A stretch of 64,000 nucleotides of DNA, taken from Mycobacterium scrofulaceum. GTDB lineage: Bacteria; Actinomycetota; Actinomycetes; Mycobacteriales; Mycobacteriaceae. Position 1 is the stretch's first letter; each line of letters begins with the position of its first letter. The stretch is from contig NZ_LZJW01000164.1 in assembly GCF_001667885.1 (NCBI RefSeq), positions 1 to 64,000 of the forward strand. The letters run 5' to 3'. Below the pieces are notes generated by a model. The model searched no databases, had not been told where the DNA came from, and saw nothing but the letters and a program-made list of their open reading frames with translations. The position numbers were made by a program, and so were the translations under genes. Below, piece after piece: positions 34,899 to 44,506 of this stretch.

Positions 34899-35515
34899 CG
34901 GATACCACACCCGGCGTTCGCGGTGGATTTCCCGAGATCAAGCCGGCCGAACACGCGCCGCCAGGGCTGGGCCGGTTCGTCGCCGCGACGCGCCGCCTGC
35001 AGGATCTGACCCTCGCCAGCAATCCGGACGGCTCGGCGTGGACCGCCGCGGCCCGGCTCGTCGAAGACGCCTGCGCCCTGCTGGACGGTCACCAGGTGCC
35101 CGAGGGCATGGCACCGGCGGGCCGCGTCATCGAGCTGCCCGGCCTGGGCCACCCGCTCCTGCCACCCTGGACCATCAGGGAATCCGGTCCCGATGGCGTC
35201 ACGATGGCGGGACACTTCACCCGCGCCCATGTCGGCGGAAACAACGCCGTGCACGGCGGCATGATCCCGCTGTTCTACGACTGGCTGTTCGGCATGGTGG
35301 TCTCTACCGCCGGCACTCCCCCGACCCGCACCGCCTACCTGCATGTCGACTACCGCAACATCACGCCGATCGACGAGCCGCTCACCGCCCACGGACACAT
35401 CACCGACATCGAGGGCAGGAAGATCTTCATCTCGGCTACGATGACGGCCGCTGATGGCGCGCTGCTCACCGAAGCCAACGGCCTGATGGTCCGTCTCCTT
35501 CCCCACCAGCCCTGA
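34895..35515 (+). CDS. PaaI-type hotdog thioesterase
   Basis: 206 residues. After an N-terminal helical stretch, residues ~100-200 form a hotdog domain with GNNAVHGGMIPLFYDWLFG and DYRNITPIDEPL. The HGG loop is intact, so CoA-thioester hydrolysis is plausible. Start overlaps the previous stop (ATGA); the FadD ligase starts 8 bases after its stop. Possibly releases CoA from a stalled intermediate of the pathway. Confidence 0.88.
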   Translation: MTDTTPGVRGGFPEIKPAEHAPPGLGRFVAATRRLQDLTLASNPDGSAWTAAARLVEDACALLDGHQVPEGMAPAGRVIELPGLGHPLLPPWTIRESGPDGVTMAGHFTRAHVGGNNAVHGGMIPLFYDWLFGMVVSTAGTPPTRTAYLHVDYRNITPIDEPLTAHGHITDIEGRKIFISATMTAADGALLTEANGLMVRLLPHQP

Positions 35516-35523
35516 GAGGCCTG

Positions 35524-37176
35524 ATGTCCGACACAGCAACACAATTCACGGTCCCCGCCGTCGCGGCGGCCGTTGCCGCCGCGATCCCCGACCGGGAGCT
35601 GCTGATCCAGGGCGAACGGCGATACAGCTATGCACAGGTGATCGAGCGGTCGCACCGGCTCGCGGCATACCTGCATTCCCGTGGGCTCGGGTGCCGCACC
35701 GAACGCTCCGGTCTGCCCGGCCATGAAACCGGCCAGGACTTACTCGGCATCTACGCCTACAACGGCAACGAATTCGTCGAGGGGCTGCTGGGCACCTTCG
35801 CAGCCCGGGTCGCCCCGTTCAACGTCAACTTCCGCTACGTCAAGAGCGAGCTGCAGTATCTGTTGGCGGATTCGGGGGCGACAGCGCTGATCTACCACGC
35901 CGCATTCGCACCCCGGGTGGCCGAAATTCTGCCGGACCTCCCGCAGCTGCGGGTACTGATTCAGATCGCCGACGACTCCGGCAACGACTTGATCTACGGC
36001 GCAGTGGATTACGAGAGCGCCCTGGCGTCGTGCGCACCCGAGCCACCACCGGTGCAGCACTCACCGGACGACCTCTACGTCCTGTACACCGGCGGCACGA
36101 CGGGAATGCCCAAAGGCGTGCTGTGGCGCCAGCACGACATCTTCATGACCTCCTTCGGCGGCCGCAACATGATGACCGGCGAGCCGTTCGGGTCCGTCGA
36201 GGAGATCGCGGCCAATGTGCTCGCGGGCCCCGGCACCAAGTTGATGATCCTGCCCCCGCTGATGCACGGCGCGGCCCAGTGGAGCGTGATGACGGCGATC
36301 ACGACCGGGCAATCCGTCGTCTTCCCCTCGGTCGTCGATCGTCTCGACGCCGAGGAGGTGGTCCGCACCATCGAGCGCGAGCGCGTGAGCGTGGTGACAG
36401 TGGTCGGTGACGCGATGGCCCGCCCGTTGGTCGCCGCCATCGAGAAGGGGATCGCGGACGTGTCGTCGCTGGGCGTGGTGGCCAACGGCGGGGCGTTGCT
36501 CACCCCGTTCGTCAAGCAAGGGTTAATCGAAGTCCTGCCGAACGCCGTCGTGGTCGACGGGGTCGGATCCTCGGAGACCGGCGCGCAGATGCACCACATG
36601 TCCACCTCGGGGGCGGTGTCGACCGGCGTCTTCAACGCCGGACCGGACACGTTCGTGGCGGCCGAGGATCTGAGCACCATCCTGGAGCCGGGACACGACG
36701 GCATGGGCTGGCTGGCCCAACGCGGTTACGTGCCGCTGGGCTACAAGGGCGACGCGGCCAAGACCGCCAAAACGTTTCCCGTCATCGACGGGGTGCGATA
36801 CGCGATCCCCGGCGACCGGGCACGCCACCATCCCGATGGCAGGATCGAATTGCTGGGCCGCGATTCGGTGACGATCAACTCGGGTGGCGAGAAGATCTTC
36901 GTCGAGGAGGTCGAGACCGCGATCGCCTCGCACCCGGCGGTGGCCGACGTGGTGGTCGCGGGGCGGCCCAGCGAGCGGTGGGGGCAGGAGGTCGTCGCCG
37001 TCGTCGCGGTGGCCGAGGGCGCTCGTGTGGACGCCGAGGAGTTGGTCGCCCACGCCGGGCAATCGCTGGCTCGCTACAAGCTCCCCAAGGCGATCGTGTT
37101 CCGGGCGGCGATCGAGCGCAGCCCGTCGGGCAAGGCGGACTACCGGTGGGCGCGTGAGCAGGCGGTGAACGGCTGA
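35524..37176 (+). CDS. Acyl-CoA synthetase (FadD-type AMP ligase)
   Basis: 550 residues. Adenylates a carboxylic acid and transfers it to CoA. The P-loop is LYTGGTTGMPKGVLW, followed by GSSETG (A5), GDRARHHPDGRIELLGR (A7/A8) and the lysine near the end in GKADYRW (A10). It belongs to the same subgroup as the ligase at 51156 (both KGVLWRQ). Last gene of the Rieske operon 33289-37176. Confidence 0.93.
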   Translation: MSDTATQFTVPAVAAAVAAAIPDRELLIQGERRYSYAQVIERSHRLAAYLHSRGLGCRTERSGLPGHETGQDLLGIYAYNGNEFVEGLLGTFAARVAPFNVNFRYVKSELQYLLADSGATALIYHAAFAPRVAEILPDLPQLRVLIQIADDSGNDLIYGAVDYESALASCAPEPPPVQHSPDDLYVLYTGGTTGMPKGVLWRQHDIFMTSFGGRNMMTGEPFGSVEEIAANVLAGPGTKLMILPPLMHGAAQWSVMTAITTGQSVVFPSVVDRLDAEEVVRTIERERVSVVTVVGDAMARPLVAAIEKGIADVSSLGVVANGGALLTPFVKQGLIEVLPNAVVVDGVGSSETGAQMHHMSTSGAVSTGVFNAGPDTFVAAEDLSTILEPGHDGMGWLAQRGYVPLGYKGDAAKTAKTFPVIDGVRYAIPGDRARHHPDGRIELLGRDSVTINSGGEKIFVEEVETAIASHPAVADVVVAGRPSERWGQEVVAVVAVAEGARVDAEELVAHAGQSLARYKLPKAIVFRAAIERSPSGKADYRWAREQAVNG

Positions 37177-37321
37177 CAGTGAAGGTCGACCGCCGCTTGC
37201 GCCGACCGTCACGGCCCCCACCGCAAATGCGTTGACGCTGACTTGATTTGATCGCTGATTGTCTCGAATTCGTCCCGGGGCAGCGATTGTTGAGCCGCTC
37301 CGGAGGTCTACGCTCGACTGC

Positions 37322-37780
37322 ATGGCCGGCCCCGACGGTTTTCATCCCGACTTCACCCCCAATGCCCAGCAGCATGGACCCCGCAATCGCGTCCGCCACG
37401 TCAAGTCAACCGAACTTGATGGCACCACAGCGCAGACGGACGGCATGCAGCGCTTCGCCGCGTTGAGTGGATCCACCGTGGGTAGCGAGAAGCTGTGGAT
37501 GGGAGAAACCTTGGCGTCGCCGGGCAGCGCCTCGGCCAACCACCACCACGGTGATTCCGAGACGATGATCTACGTCCGGAGCGGGCATCCGGAGTTTGTG
37601 TTCTTCGACGGGGAGCGCGAGGTTCGGGTCCGGACCGATCCCGGTGATTACGTCTTCGTACCCCCACATCTGCCTCACCGTGAGGAGAATCCCGATCCAA
37701 AAACGCCGGCAGAGTTGGTCATTGCCCGCAGCAGCCAGGAGGCGATCGTCGTCAACCTGCCGGCGCTGTATGCGCTGTAG
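37322..37780 (+). CDS. Cupin-domain protein
   Basis: 152 residues. Cupin motif 1 NHHHGDSETMIYVRSG (residues ~75-90, three His plus Glu for metal) and motif 2 PGDYVFVPPHLPHREEN. Small single-domain cupins are dioxygenases, isomerases or sensors. ATG 37322 chosen; an upstream start at 37259 lacks support. Opens the accessory block 37322-45400. Confidence 0.82.
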   Translation: MAGPDGFHPDFTPNAQQHGPRNRVRHVKSTELDGTTAQTDGMQRFAALSGSTVGSEKLWMGETLASPGSASANHHHGDSETMIYVRSGHPEFVFFDGEREVRVRTDPGDYVFVPPHLPHREENPDPKTPAELVIARSSQEAIVVNLPALYAL

Positions 37781-37916
37781 CCTCGCGGCCCCAATGAACT
37801 CGGCCCGGCGTGCTCCCTCCGATCGCGCGTGAATCAGTCGTCGCGCGCCGCGGCCGACAGCCGCGTGTCCGGGTAGAGGCCGCAGCCGGTCTCCACCCGC
37901 GCTCGCGTCCCAAGGC

Positions 37917-38207
37917 TCAGCGCGGGATCTCGTTGTAATGGTGTTCCTCGTAGTCGGACTTCAAGTATCCGTTGACGGTGTCGTTGAAGTTGATCCAGTG
38001 CGGCGTCTTGCCGTGGGCGGCAAGGCTCTCCTGCGAGGCCCAATGTTCGACGAGGACGTAGCTGTAAGGATCATGGGCATTGCGCCACAATTGATACAGG
38101 CTGCAGCCGTCTTCCTTGTTGGACTCGATCACCATGTGATTCAACAGCTTCAGAAATTCGGCTTCGTGCGCTTGCGCCACGTCGAAGAAGACATTCAAAA
38201 TGATCAT
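37917..38207 (-). CDS. Antibiotic biosynthesis monooxygenase-like (ABM) protein
   Basis: 96 residues. Dimeric alpha-beta barrel: ILNVFFDVAQAHEAEFLKLL, GCSLYQLWRNAHDP, and WASQESLAAH follow the ABM/YgiN family of cofactor-free quinol oxygenases. The ATG overlaps the hydrolase stop (ATGA), so both are co-expressed. Confidence 0.85.
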   Translation of the reverse strand: MIILNVFFDVAQAHEAEFLKLLNHMVIESNKEDGCSLYQLWRNAHDPYSYVLVEHWASQESLAAHGKTPHWINFNDTVNGYLKSDYEEHHYNEIPR

Positions 38208-39121
38208 GCCGCGCGTCCCTTCGCGCCGCCGGTTGCCTCGATGAATTCGCGCAGGCATGACAGGAACGTCTCGGGTTGTTCCTCGGCGATCCAGTGCCCC
38301 GAATGTTCGATGGGCCGGACCGTGACGTTGTCGGCGATCTCCGAGAGCATGGCCTCGGCGATCGGTACGAAGAAGCTCGCGGCCCCGCCCAGTCCGAGGA
38401 CCGGCAGCGTGAGCTTGCCCTGCTCCGCCAGAATGCGTCGGTTGTCGGAAGCGTCCTGCTCGAAGGCGCGGAACAGTTCAAGGCCGGCACGCATGGCTCC
38501 GGGGGCTGTGTAATCAGCGACGTATCGCTGCGCGTCCGATATCGAGATCGCATCGGGATTGGCGCTCAGACGCTGGTAAAACGAACGTAGATAGGGGAAT
38601 TCGCTTCCAGCGATGAGCGTCTCGGCGACGTTGTCGGCCGCCCCGTGCAGGTGGAAGTGCCAAAGTTTATTCGCGCTGTAGTTGGTCGTTGCCACGCTCT
38701 CGTACGCATTGGTCCCCGGGATCGGGGCCTCCATGAGCACAAGACGTTCGACGTCAGTCGCGTACAGGCAGGCGTAGGCGTAGGCGACCATCAGGCCGAG
38801 GTCGTGGCCTACCAAGGTGATGGGCTGCTGCACACCGAGGTGGTCGAGCAGGGCCCTGATGTCGCCTGCCATGGTTTGTTTGTCGTAGCCGCCGACGGGC
38901 TTGGATGACGCCCCGGCGCCTCGGTAGTCGGGGGCGACGACGAACCAGCCGTCCGCGTGCAAGGGCCCGATGACATGGCGCCACTCCCACCAGGTTTGGG
39001 GCCAGCCGTGCAGGAGCACCAAGGTCCGATTGTCGCCACCGTGACTCGGCGGGGTACCCACGGTCACGTAATGGATCCGGACATCCCCGTGATCGAACAT
39101 GTTGTGGTTGAACGTCGGCAT
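38204..39121 (-). CDS. Epoxide-hydrolase / dehalogenase-like alpha/beta-hydrolase
   Basis: 305 residues. Oxyanion motif HGWPQTWWEW, nucleophile elbow GHDLGLM with Asp nucleophile, and His in IEHSGHW. The Asp nucleophile marks epoxide hydrolases and haloalkane dehalogenases. The ATG at 39121 has GGAGGGG about 7 bases upstream. Coupled with the ABM gene. Confidence 0.9.
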   Translation of the reverse strand: MPTFNHNMFDHGDVRIHYVTVGTPPSHGGDNRTLVLLHGWPQTWWEWRHVIGPLHADGWFVVAPDYRGAGASSKPVGGYDKQTMAGDIRALLDHLGVQQPITLVGHDLGLMVAYAYACLYATDVERLVLMEAPIPGTNAYESVATTNYSANKLWHFHLHGAADNVAETLIAGSEFPYLRSFYQRLSANPDAISISDAQRYVADYTAPGAMRAGLELFRAFEQDASDNRRILAEQGKLTLPVLGLGGAASFFVPIAEAMLSEIADNVTVRPIEHSGHWIAEEQPETFLSCLREFIEATGGAKGRAA

Positions 39122-39437
39122 CGCTGTCCCCTCCACGCTAGAAGGCTGCTACGGAGGCCTTCTGGACTCTTGAAGGCGATGGTAGAAGCGCTCGCGTTGG
39201 GTGAATCGCTCCTGGCTGGAATCGATCGGTGATTGACCAGTTCTCCTCGACGGCCCACCGAACACCCTGAGTCCCACGCTCCGAGGAGCGGCATCCCTTG
39301 TTCGCCGCAAACCGCGGCGGGAGCCGCGTGCGACGGCTCCTGGCGTGGCCCGATGCTTGGCGGCCTCGCGGGTCCGGTTTTAAGATTGCGATCACGCAAC
39401 GGGGCGCTCACCTGCCAGGTGAAAGGAAGTCTTCCCC
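39122..39437. other. 316-bp divergent intergenic region
   Basis: Promoter region between the hydrolase (minus) and AraC gene (plus). It holds an inverted repeat GCCTTC...GAAGGC (39157-39177) and a hairpin GGAGCCG-N7-CGGCTCC (39320-39340), and a ribosome site GAAAGGAAG at 39421-39429. No coding sequence or TACTGTA site seen. Confidence 0.5.
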
Positions 39438-40430
39438 ATGGCCATCGTCCTCGATACCGACCCTGTCGACCCGGTGGAACGCTCCGATTACATGCACTGG
39501 GCGATGGGGGCGGCCATGGTGTCTGTCGAGTGGCATTGGGTGGAAGACGGCCCGGGCGCGACCGCTCATGGGCTGGTCACTCCGCTCGGTGACCTGACCG
39601 TCTGTGTCGGAGAGACGACCGCCAACAGGGTGGTCCGGACACCAGCGCTGGCGCGCGATGGCGCCGAGCCCACAGTCTTCGTCAATCTGCAGCTGGCCGG
39701 TACCGCGATGGTGGTGCAGGAGGACAGGGAGGCAGTTCTGCACCCCGGTGCGATGGCGCTGTACGACTCCAGCGCTCCCTACACCCTGCTCAACGCCGAG
39801 GGCATGGGTGGGGAGTTCTTCCAGATCCCCCACTCCGCGCTGGCTCTGCCGACTGAACTGATCCGCAAAGCGTGCGCCGTGCCACTCATCCCTGAGCATC
39901 CGCTGGCCACGTTGACCTTCGATCACCTCCGGCGGGTGGCGGCCGATCCGCGCCTGTTCACCGCGGTCAACCGCGATCTCGTCGCGCACCCGAGCATCGA
40001 ACTGCTTCGCGCGGTGATCACGACCCAGTTGGGCTATGCAGATCGCGCGGCCGAACCCCTCGCCAACACGCTGCTCGTCCGGATTCTGGACTACGTGTCT
40101 CGTCATCTGCGCGATCCCGAGCTCAACGCCGAACGCATCGCCGCGGCACATTTCGTCTCGGTGCGGCATCTTTACAAAACGTGCGCCGACGCCAACATCA
40201 GCCTGGCCGAGCACATCCGCATCCGGCGGTTGGAAGCCGCGCGCCACGAGCTGGGCCGCAGCGACGCGTCGGTGACCATCGCCAGTGTCGCGCGCCGGCA
40301 CGGATTCTCCGACATGTCGAGTTTCAGCCGCGCTTTCCGTGCCGCATACGGACTGTCCCCGCGGGAGTGGCGCGGTCACCGCTTGGGTGCCGGCGCTGAA
40401 ACGGAGTTCTCCCCTGCCACACCGCAGTAA
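39438..40430 (+). CDS. AraC family transcriptional regulator
   Basis: 330 residues. An N-terminal cupin-like AraC-binding-type domain (residues ~20-175) is followed by the double HTH domain (~215-320): FVSVRHLYKTCAD, then IASVARRHGFSDMSSFSRAFRAAYGLSPREWR. Probable regulator of the divergent epoxide-hydrolase/ABM pair, as usual for divergent AraC genes. Confidence 0.92.
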   Translation: MAIVLDTDPVDPVERSDYMHWAMGAAMVSVEWHWVEDGPGATAHGLVTPLGDLTVCVGETTANRVVRTPALARDGAEPTVFVNLQLAGTAMVVQEDREAVLHPGAMALYDSSAPYTLLNAEGMGGEFFQIPHSALALPTELIRKACAVPLIPEHPLATLTFDHLRRVAADPRLFTAVNRDLVAHPSIELLRAVITTQLGYADRAAEPLANTLLVRILDYVSRHLRDPELNAERIAAAHFVSVRHLYKTCADANISLAEHIRIRRLEAARHELGRSDASVTIASVARRHGFSDMSSFSRAFRAAYGLSPREWRGHRLGAGAETEFSPATPQ

Positions 40431-41094
40431 GGGACCCGCGCGGCGCAGTCGCACCACGCCAGCTGCCACGTCGGTCTGCGCCGCAACGGTCTCGCCCCTC
40501 CGGCCGACGTGACTCGGAGCGCTCTACGCGGCGCAACGCTGCTGTCCTGGTTCGGCGCCCATCACCTTCCGGCAAGGTCCGCCCCGGCCGTCTGCAGCGG
40601 AGGCACAACGTCGTGCAGCCCCGGCACACACCGAGACGGTTTCGCGCGCAAACATATGCCATCAGAGCCTCTGCACTGCCGGGCCGCGATGACGTGACCA
40701 GCCGCGCAGGGAGCGCGATCGGTGGAAGGTACGAGGGATACAGCTGGGCCTGGGGAGGAACCACGGGGGACCACGGTGAGACATAACACGGAAGGGCTGG
40801 GAACGCGCCGGAAATGGCGGGCTGTTCTACAGGCAGAGCCGGGGTTGTTGGCGACTGTTCGAGGACAGGAAGCGATTGCGCGATCGACCTGCCATCCCCG
40901 GATCGGGGCAATCACCGATCGCGCTGAGATCGGTACCGCGGCAGCCGCGCTCCGCAGCGTCGGCTACCGGCGCTGCGCCACCCCGGGTGAGCATCGCCGC
41001 GGGATATCCCCCCGCCCGCGACTTGCCGGCGGGACCATCGTACCATCGACACTCAAACACGTTGCGGCGCAGCCAAAGTGACCGGACGCATCCT
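40431..41094. other. 664-bp region with no convincing gene
   Basis: Open frames here (up to ~130 residues) have low-complexity Arg/Ser/Pro-rich compositions typical of chance frames. No RNA gene, insertion sequence end or operator recognised. Repeats are limited to short direct copies such as ATCGTACCATCGACA near 41037. Probably a promoter and remnant region ahead of the GlxA-type gene. Confidence 0.4.
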
Positions 41095-42294
41095 ATGGAT
41101 CTGACTCTAGACCGAATCGAGCGGAGTGCCCCGCCGCGGCCGGGCGATCGCAGTCGACATCCGGCTGCGCTGAGCTCTGCGCATCCGACGCCACGGCCAC
41201 TATTCACCACACCGGTGACGCATCAACTCCCGACGCGGCGCGAGGACAGCGTTGGGATCGCGCGCGATGCGGGCGGCATTAATGCCACCGGTGCTCGCCG
41301 CGTGGGCCGAGGCCGAAGCCTGCGCACCGTCGCGGTGCTGATGTTCAACGGGGCGTCGATGTTCGAGACATCGGTGCCCATGAGCGTGTTCGGCATGAAT
41401 CCTGCCGGGGCTCCCGCATTCACCGTGCTGCCGGTTGCCGGCGAAACCGGTCGGATGCGCACCAGCGACGGTGTTGGATTCGATCCACCGCATGGGCTCG
41501 AGGCCCTAGACCGCGCCGGGATTGTGGTCTTACCCGGCTGGCGCAATCCTCATGACGCCCCACCCCCTGGGCCACTGGAAGCAGTCCGCACAGCACACGC
41601 CGACGGTGCCTTGATCGTCAGCCTGTGTATGGGCGCGTTCGTCCTCGCAGCCACCGGTCTGCTCGACGGCCGGCGCGCCGCCGCACACTGGTTCCACGCA
41701 CCCACGCTGGCAGCGCGGTATCCATCGGTTCGCGTTGACCCCTCGGTCCTCTTCATCGACGACGGCGACATTGTCACCAGCGCCGGGACGGCAGCTGGTC
41801 TGGATGCCTGCCTTCATGTTGTGCGACGCCACTGGGGCGCCGTCGCGGCCACGGCGATAGCCCGTCATCTTGTCCTGTCGCCCGCACGATGCGGCAGCCA
41901 AGCACAGTTTGTCGATCGCCCCGTCCCCGACCGGTCCGAAGACGTCGAATTGGGAAGGGTGATGGAATACGCCATCGCTCATCTGCAGCATGTGGACATT
42001 GACGCGCTCGCCGCACGAGCCGGCCTGAGTCGGCGGACCTTCGATCGCCGCTTCCGGGTCCAAACAGGCGTCTCGCCGCTGCAATGGCTACTGCACCAAC
42101 GGATCCTGCGCGCCCAGAACCTCTTGGAACGCACCGAGCTGACCGTCGACGCCATTGCGCGACAGGTCGGTCTGGCCACCGCGGTGTCGCTCCGTCCCGC
42201 ATTCCGGCGCATCGTCGGCGTCAGCCCCCAGGCGTACCGGCAAGCTTTCCGTACCGTCGACCGCATGCCGGTACCGACCGGCGATGCGGGCTGA
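41095..42294 (+). CDS. GlxA-type AraC regulator with DJ-1/PfpI domain
   Basis: 399 residues from ATG 41095, or 330 from GTG 41302, the usual family length; the first 69 residues are low-complexity. A DJ-1/PfpI amidase-like domain (VLMFNGASMFE..., Cys in VSLCMGAFVLA) occupies the middle and a double-HTH AraC domain the C-terminus (IDALAARAGLSRRTFDRRF). Members sense metabolites and control catabolic operons; it probably controls the hydrolase/dehydrogenase genes 42533-45400 downstream. Confidence 0.85.
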   Translation: MDLTLDRIERSAPPRPGDRSRHPAALSSAHPTPRPLFTTPVTHQLPTRREDSVGIARDAGGINATGARRVGRGRSLRTVAVLMFNGASMFETSVPMSVFGMNPAGAPAFTVLPVAGETGRMRTSDGVGFDPPHGLEALDRAGIVVLPGWRNPHDAPPPGPLEAVRTAHADGALIVSLCMGAFVLAATGLLDGRRAAAHWFHAPTLAARYPSVRVDPSVLFIDDGDIVTSAGTAAGLDACLHVVRRHWGAVAATAIARHLVLSPARCGSQAQFVDRPVPDRSEDVELGRVMEYAIAHLQHVDIDALAARAGLSRRTFDRRFRVQTGVSPLQWLLHQRILRAQNLLERTELTVDAIARQVGLATAVSLRPAFRRIVGVSPQAYRQAFRTVDRMPVPTGDAG

Positions 42295-42532
42295 CCGACT
42301 AGTTGGCGTCTCGTTCCGAGTGCGATGAGGCGCGTTCCGCCGGGACTCACGAGCATCCCCGCGGGCAAAATGAGTCAGAAGGCGATCGATTCCAGCCAGC
42401 CAGCGACCTGACCTCCGGCCAGCTTTTACGATCACTACGGAGAGCCCCGAACCGGCTCCGGGTAAACCCTTTTCGGAGCAGCACCGTCGCGGATCGCGAG
42501 GCGCTGGTGCGCTGACAGGAAGGATTGGTTCC

Positions 42533-43396
42533 GTGCCCTTATCGAGCGAACACGACGGGTTCAAGCTCTACTACGAGCGCTTCGGGCAAGGTGTCCCCGT
42601 TGTCCTGATTCACGGCAATCCCGGCGACCACCGGGAGTACTCCAGGGTCGTGCCGCAACTGGTGGAGCACGCCGATGTCACCGTCATCGACTTGCGCGGT
42701 TACGGCAAGTCGGACAAACACCTGAGCGATCCAACGGCCTACGCACTCAGTCGCCAGGTGGGCAGCGTCATCGCCCTGCTCGAAGAATTGGGTATCAGCA
42801 ATGCCGTGCTGGGCGGGTACGACATCGGCAGCTTCACCGCCCAGACGGTCGCATCGACCCGGCCCGATCTGGTGCGATCGCTGGTAGTCGCACCGCCCAC
42901 CTTGGGCGTCGGGCGGCGGATTCTTGAAGAGGACGCGGTGAACGCGTTCGTGCACGCCATCTTCTACAAGTCGGAACTCGTCGAAGAAATCATCGACGGC
43001 AAGCCCGACGCCGTTCGCGCGGCACTCAAGGAAAACCTGGTGAACTGGTCGGCGCCCGGATCAACCGTTGTCGACGACCTCCTTGACCACCTAACCGACA
43101 ACCACTCCGAGCCAGGGGCATTCCTAGCCGGCGTCCTCTGGTTCCGCAACCCTGAGGGCAATCCGATCACCTTCTACGCAAACGAGACGACGCCGGCACG
43201 CGAAGACAGGTTCGCGAAGCCCATCACCATCCTGTGGCCGGACCAGGACCCCCTGTTCCCACAGGCATGGAGCGACACGCTGGATGACTTCTACGCAGAC
43301 TTCACCCTCGAGTACCTGGACAACTGCGGCCATTTCAGCCCACTGGAGTCACCTGACATCTGGTCCAAGCATCTACTCGAACACGTCAGCCGGTAA
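42533..43396 (+). CDS. Alpha/beta-hydrolase with Asp nucleophile
   Basis: 287 residues from GTG 42533, with AAGGA-type ribosome site upstream. HGNPGDHREY is the oxyanion region, GGYDIGSF the nucleophile elbow with Asp, and NCGHFSPLE the His. This is the epoxide-hydrolase/haloacid-dehalogenase-like branch. Followed 98 bases later by another dehalogenase-like hydrolase. Confidence 0.9.
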   Translation: MPLSSEHDGFKLYYERFGQGVPVVLIHGNPGDHREYSRVVPQLVEHADVTVIDLRGYGKSDKHLSDPTAYALSRQVGSVIALLEELGISNAVLGGYDIGSFTAQTVASTRPDLVRSLVVAPPTLGVGRRILEEDAVNAFVHAIFYKSELVEEIIDGKPDAVRAALKENLVNWSAPGSTVVDDLLDHLTDNHSEPGAFLAGVLWFRNPEGNPITFYANETTPAREDRFAKPITILWPDQDPLFPQAWSDTLDDFYADFTLEYLDNCGHFSPLESPDIWSKHLLEHVSR

Positions 43397-43494
43397 CCTT
43401 CGGCCACACCGGAATTCCGGTTTCGCAGCTCGCATCACTCACGAAAGGGCCTCGTCATGAGATCGTCGGGTCCACCCGCTGAGCCGCACTGAAC

Positions 43495-44454
43495 ATGGCC
43501 GACAACGCCCACCCCGGCGACCACCCAGGCCCAAAACACGCTGTCGTACAAGCGGACTCGCGCTGGTTCCCCGGGTTCGACGTCGGTACGTTCGATATCG
43601 ACGGAACGGCCATCTACGCCCGGTGGGGCGGCAACCCTGACGGACCCGCACTACTGCTCGTGCACGGCTACCCCGAGACCCACCTGATGTGGCGCCACAT
43701 CGCCGACCGGCTGCGGGACCGCTACTTCCTGGTCATACCCGACCTCCGCGGCTACGGCGCCTCCGCCAAACCGGTCGGGTTACCCGATCACAGCAACTAC
43801 AGCAAGCGAACCATGGCCAACGACCTCGTCGCGGTCGTGGATCGGCTCGGCCGAGACTCGTTCTACCTCTGTGGGCACGACCGCGGGGCGCGCGTTGCGG
43901 CCCGGCTGGCGCTGGATCAGCCACAGCGAGTCAGGAAGCTGTCGCTCATCGACATAGCCCCCACCCTCGACATGTACAGGGCCACTAACCAGGAGTTCGC
44001 GACCGCTTACTTTCACTGGTTCCTGCTCATTCAGGCCGCCCCACTGCCCGAACTTCTCATCGGAGGCAACCCGGCCGCTTACCTGGCCATCGTGCTACGA
44101 CAACTATCAGGCGGGAACGACGACTACCTTGAACGCGATGTGATTGCCGAGTACGAACGCGCTTTCTGCACTCCCGAAACGCTGCACAGCACCGCCGAGG
44201 ACTACCGGGCCAGCGCCGGCATCGACCTCGAACACGATCAACACAGTCGCGACCTCGGACACCGGATCGCCTGCGACACACAGGTTCTGACCGCCGAGAA
44301 GGGAGCAGTGCACCGCCTCTTCGACGCGCACGGCCTCTGGCAAGCCCAATGTGCTGCAACTGTCACCACGACGACGCTGCCATCGGGACACTTCATCCCC
44401 GAGACGCTGCCCGACGAAACCGCCGCCGCGTTGGTGAGCTTCTTTCCCACCTGA
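43495..44454 (+). CDS. Haloacetate-dehalogenase-like alpha/beta-hydrolase
   Basis: 319 residues. HGYPETHLMWRH, GHDRGARVAARLALDQP (Asp nucleophile with two Arg in the position that binds the carboxylate of haloacetates) and YFHWFLLIQAAPLPE, carrying the halide-site Trp, match fluoroacetate/haloacetate dehalogenases. The catalytic His is in LPSGHFIPE. The reaction would convert a 2-haloacid to the 2-hydroxyacid. Downstream is a beta-hydroxyacid dehydrogenase. Confidence 0.88.
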   Translation: MADNAHPGDHPGPKHAVVQADSRWFPGFDVGTFDIDGTAIYARWGGNPDGPALLLVHGYPETHLMWRHIADRLRDRYFLVIPDLRGYGASAKPVGLPDHSNYSKRTMANDLVAVVDRLGRDSFYLCGHDRGARVAARLALDQPQRVRKLSLIDIAPTLDMYRATNQEFATAYFHWFLLIQAAPLPELLIGGNPAAYLAIVLRQLSGGNDDYLERDVIAEYERAFCTPETLHSTAEDYRASAGIDLEHDQHSRDLGHRIACDTQVLTAEKGAVHRLFDAHGLWQAQCAATVTTTTLPSGHFIPETLPDETAAALVSFFPT

Positions 44455-44506
44455 CGCGGGTCTGCTACTCCGAATCGGTTGAATCACAGAAAAAGCGAGG
44501 GTCGTA

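Noticed and set aside
40722..41081. 119-codon frame in the gene-poor gap
   Set aside because: No motif, no ribosome site, composition like the antisense frames.
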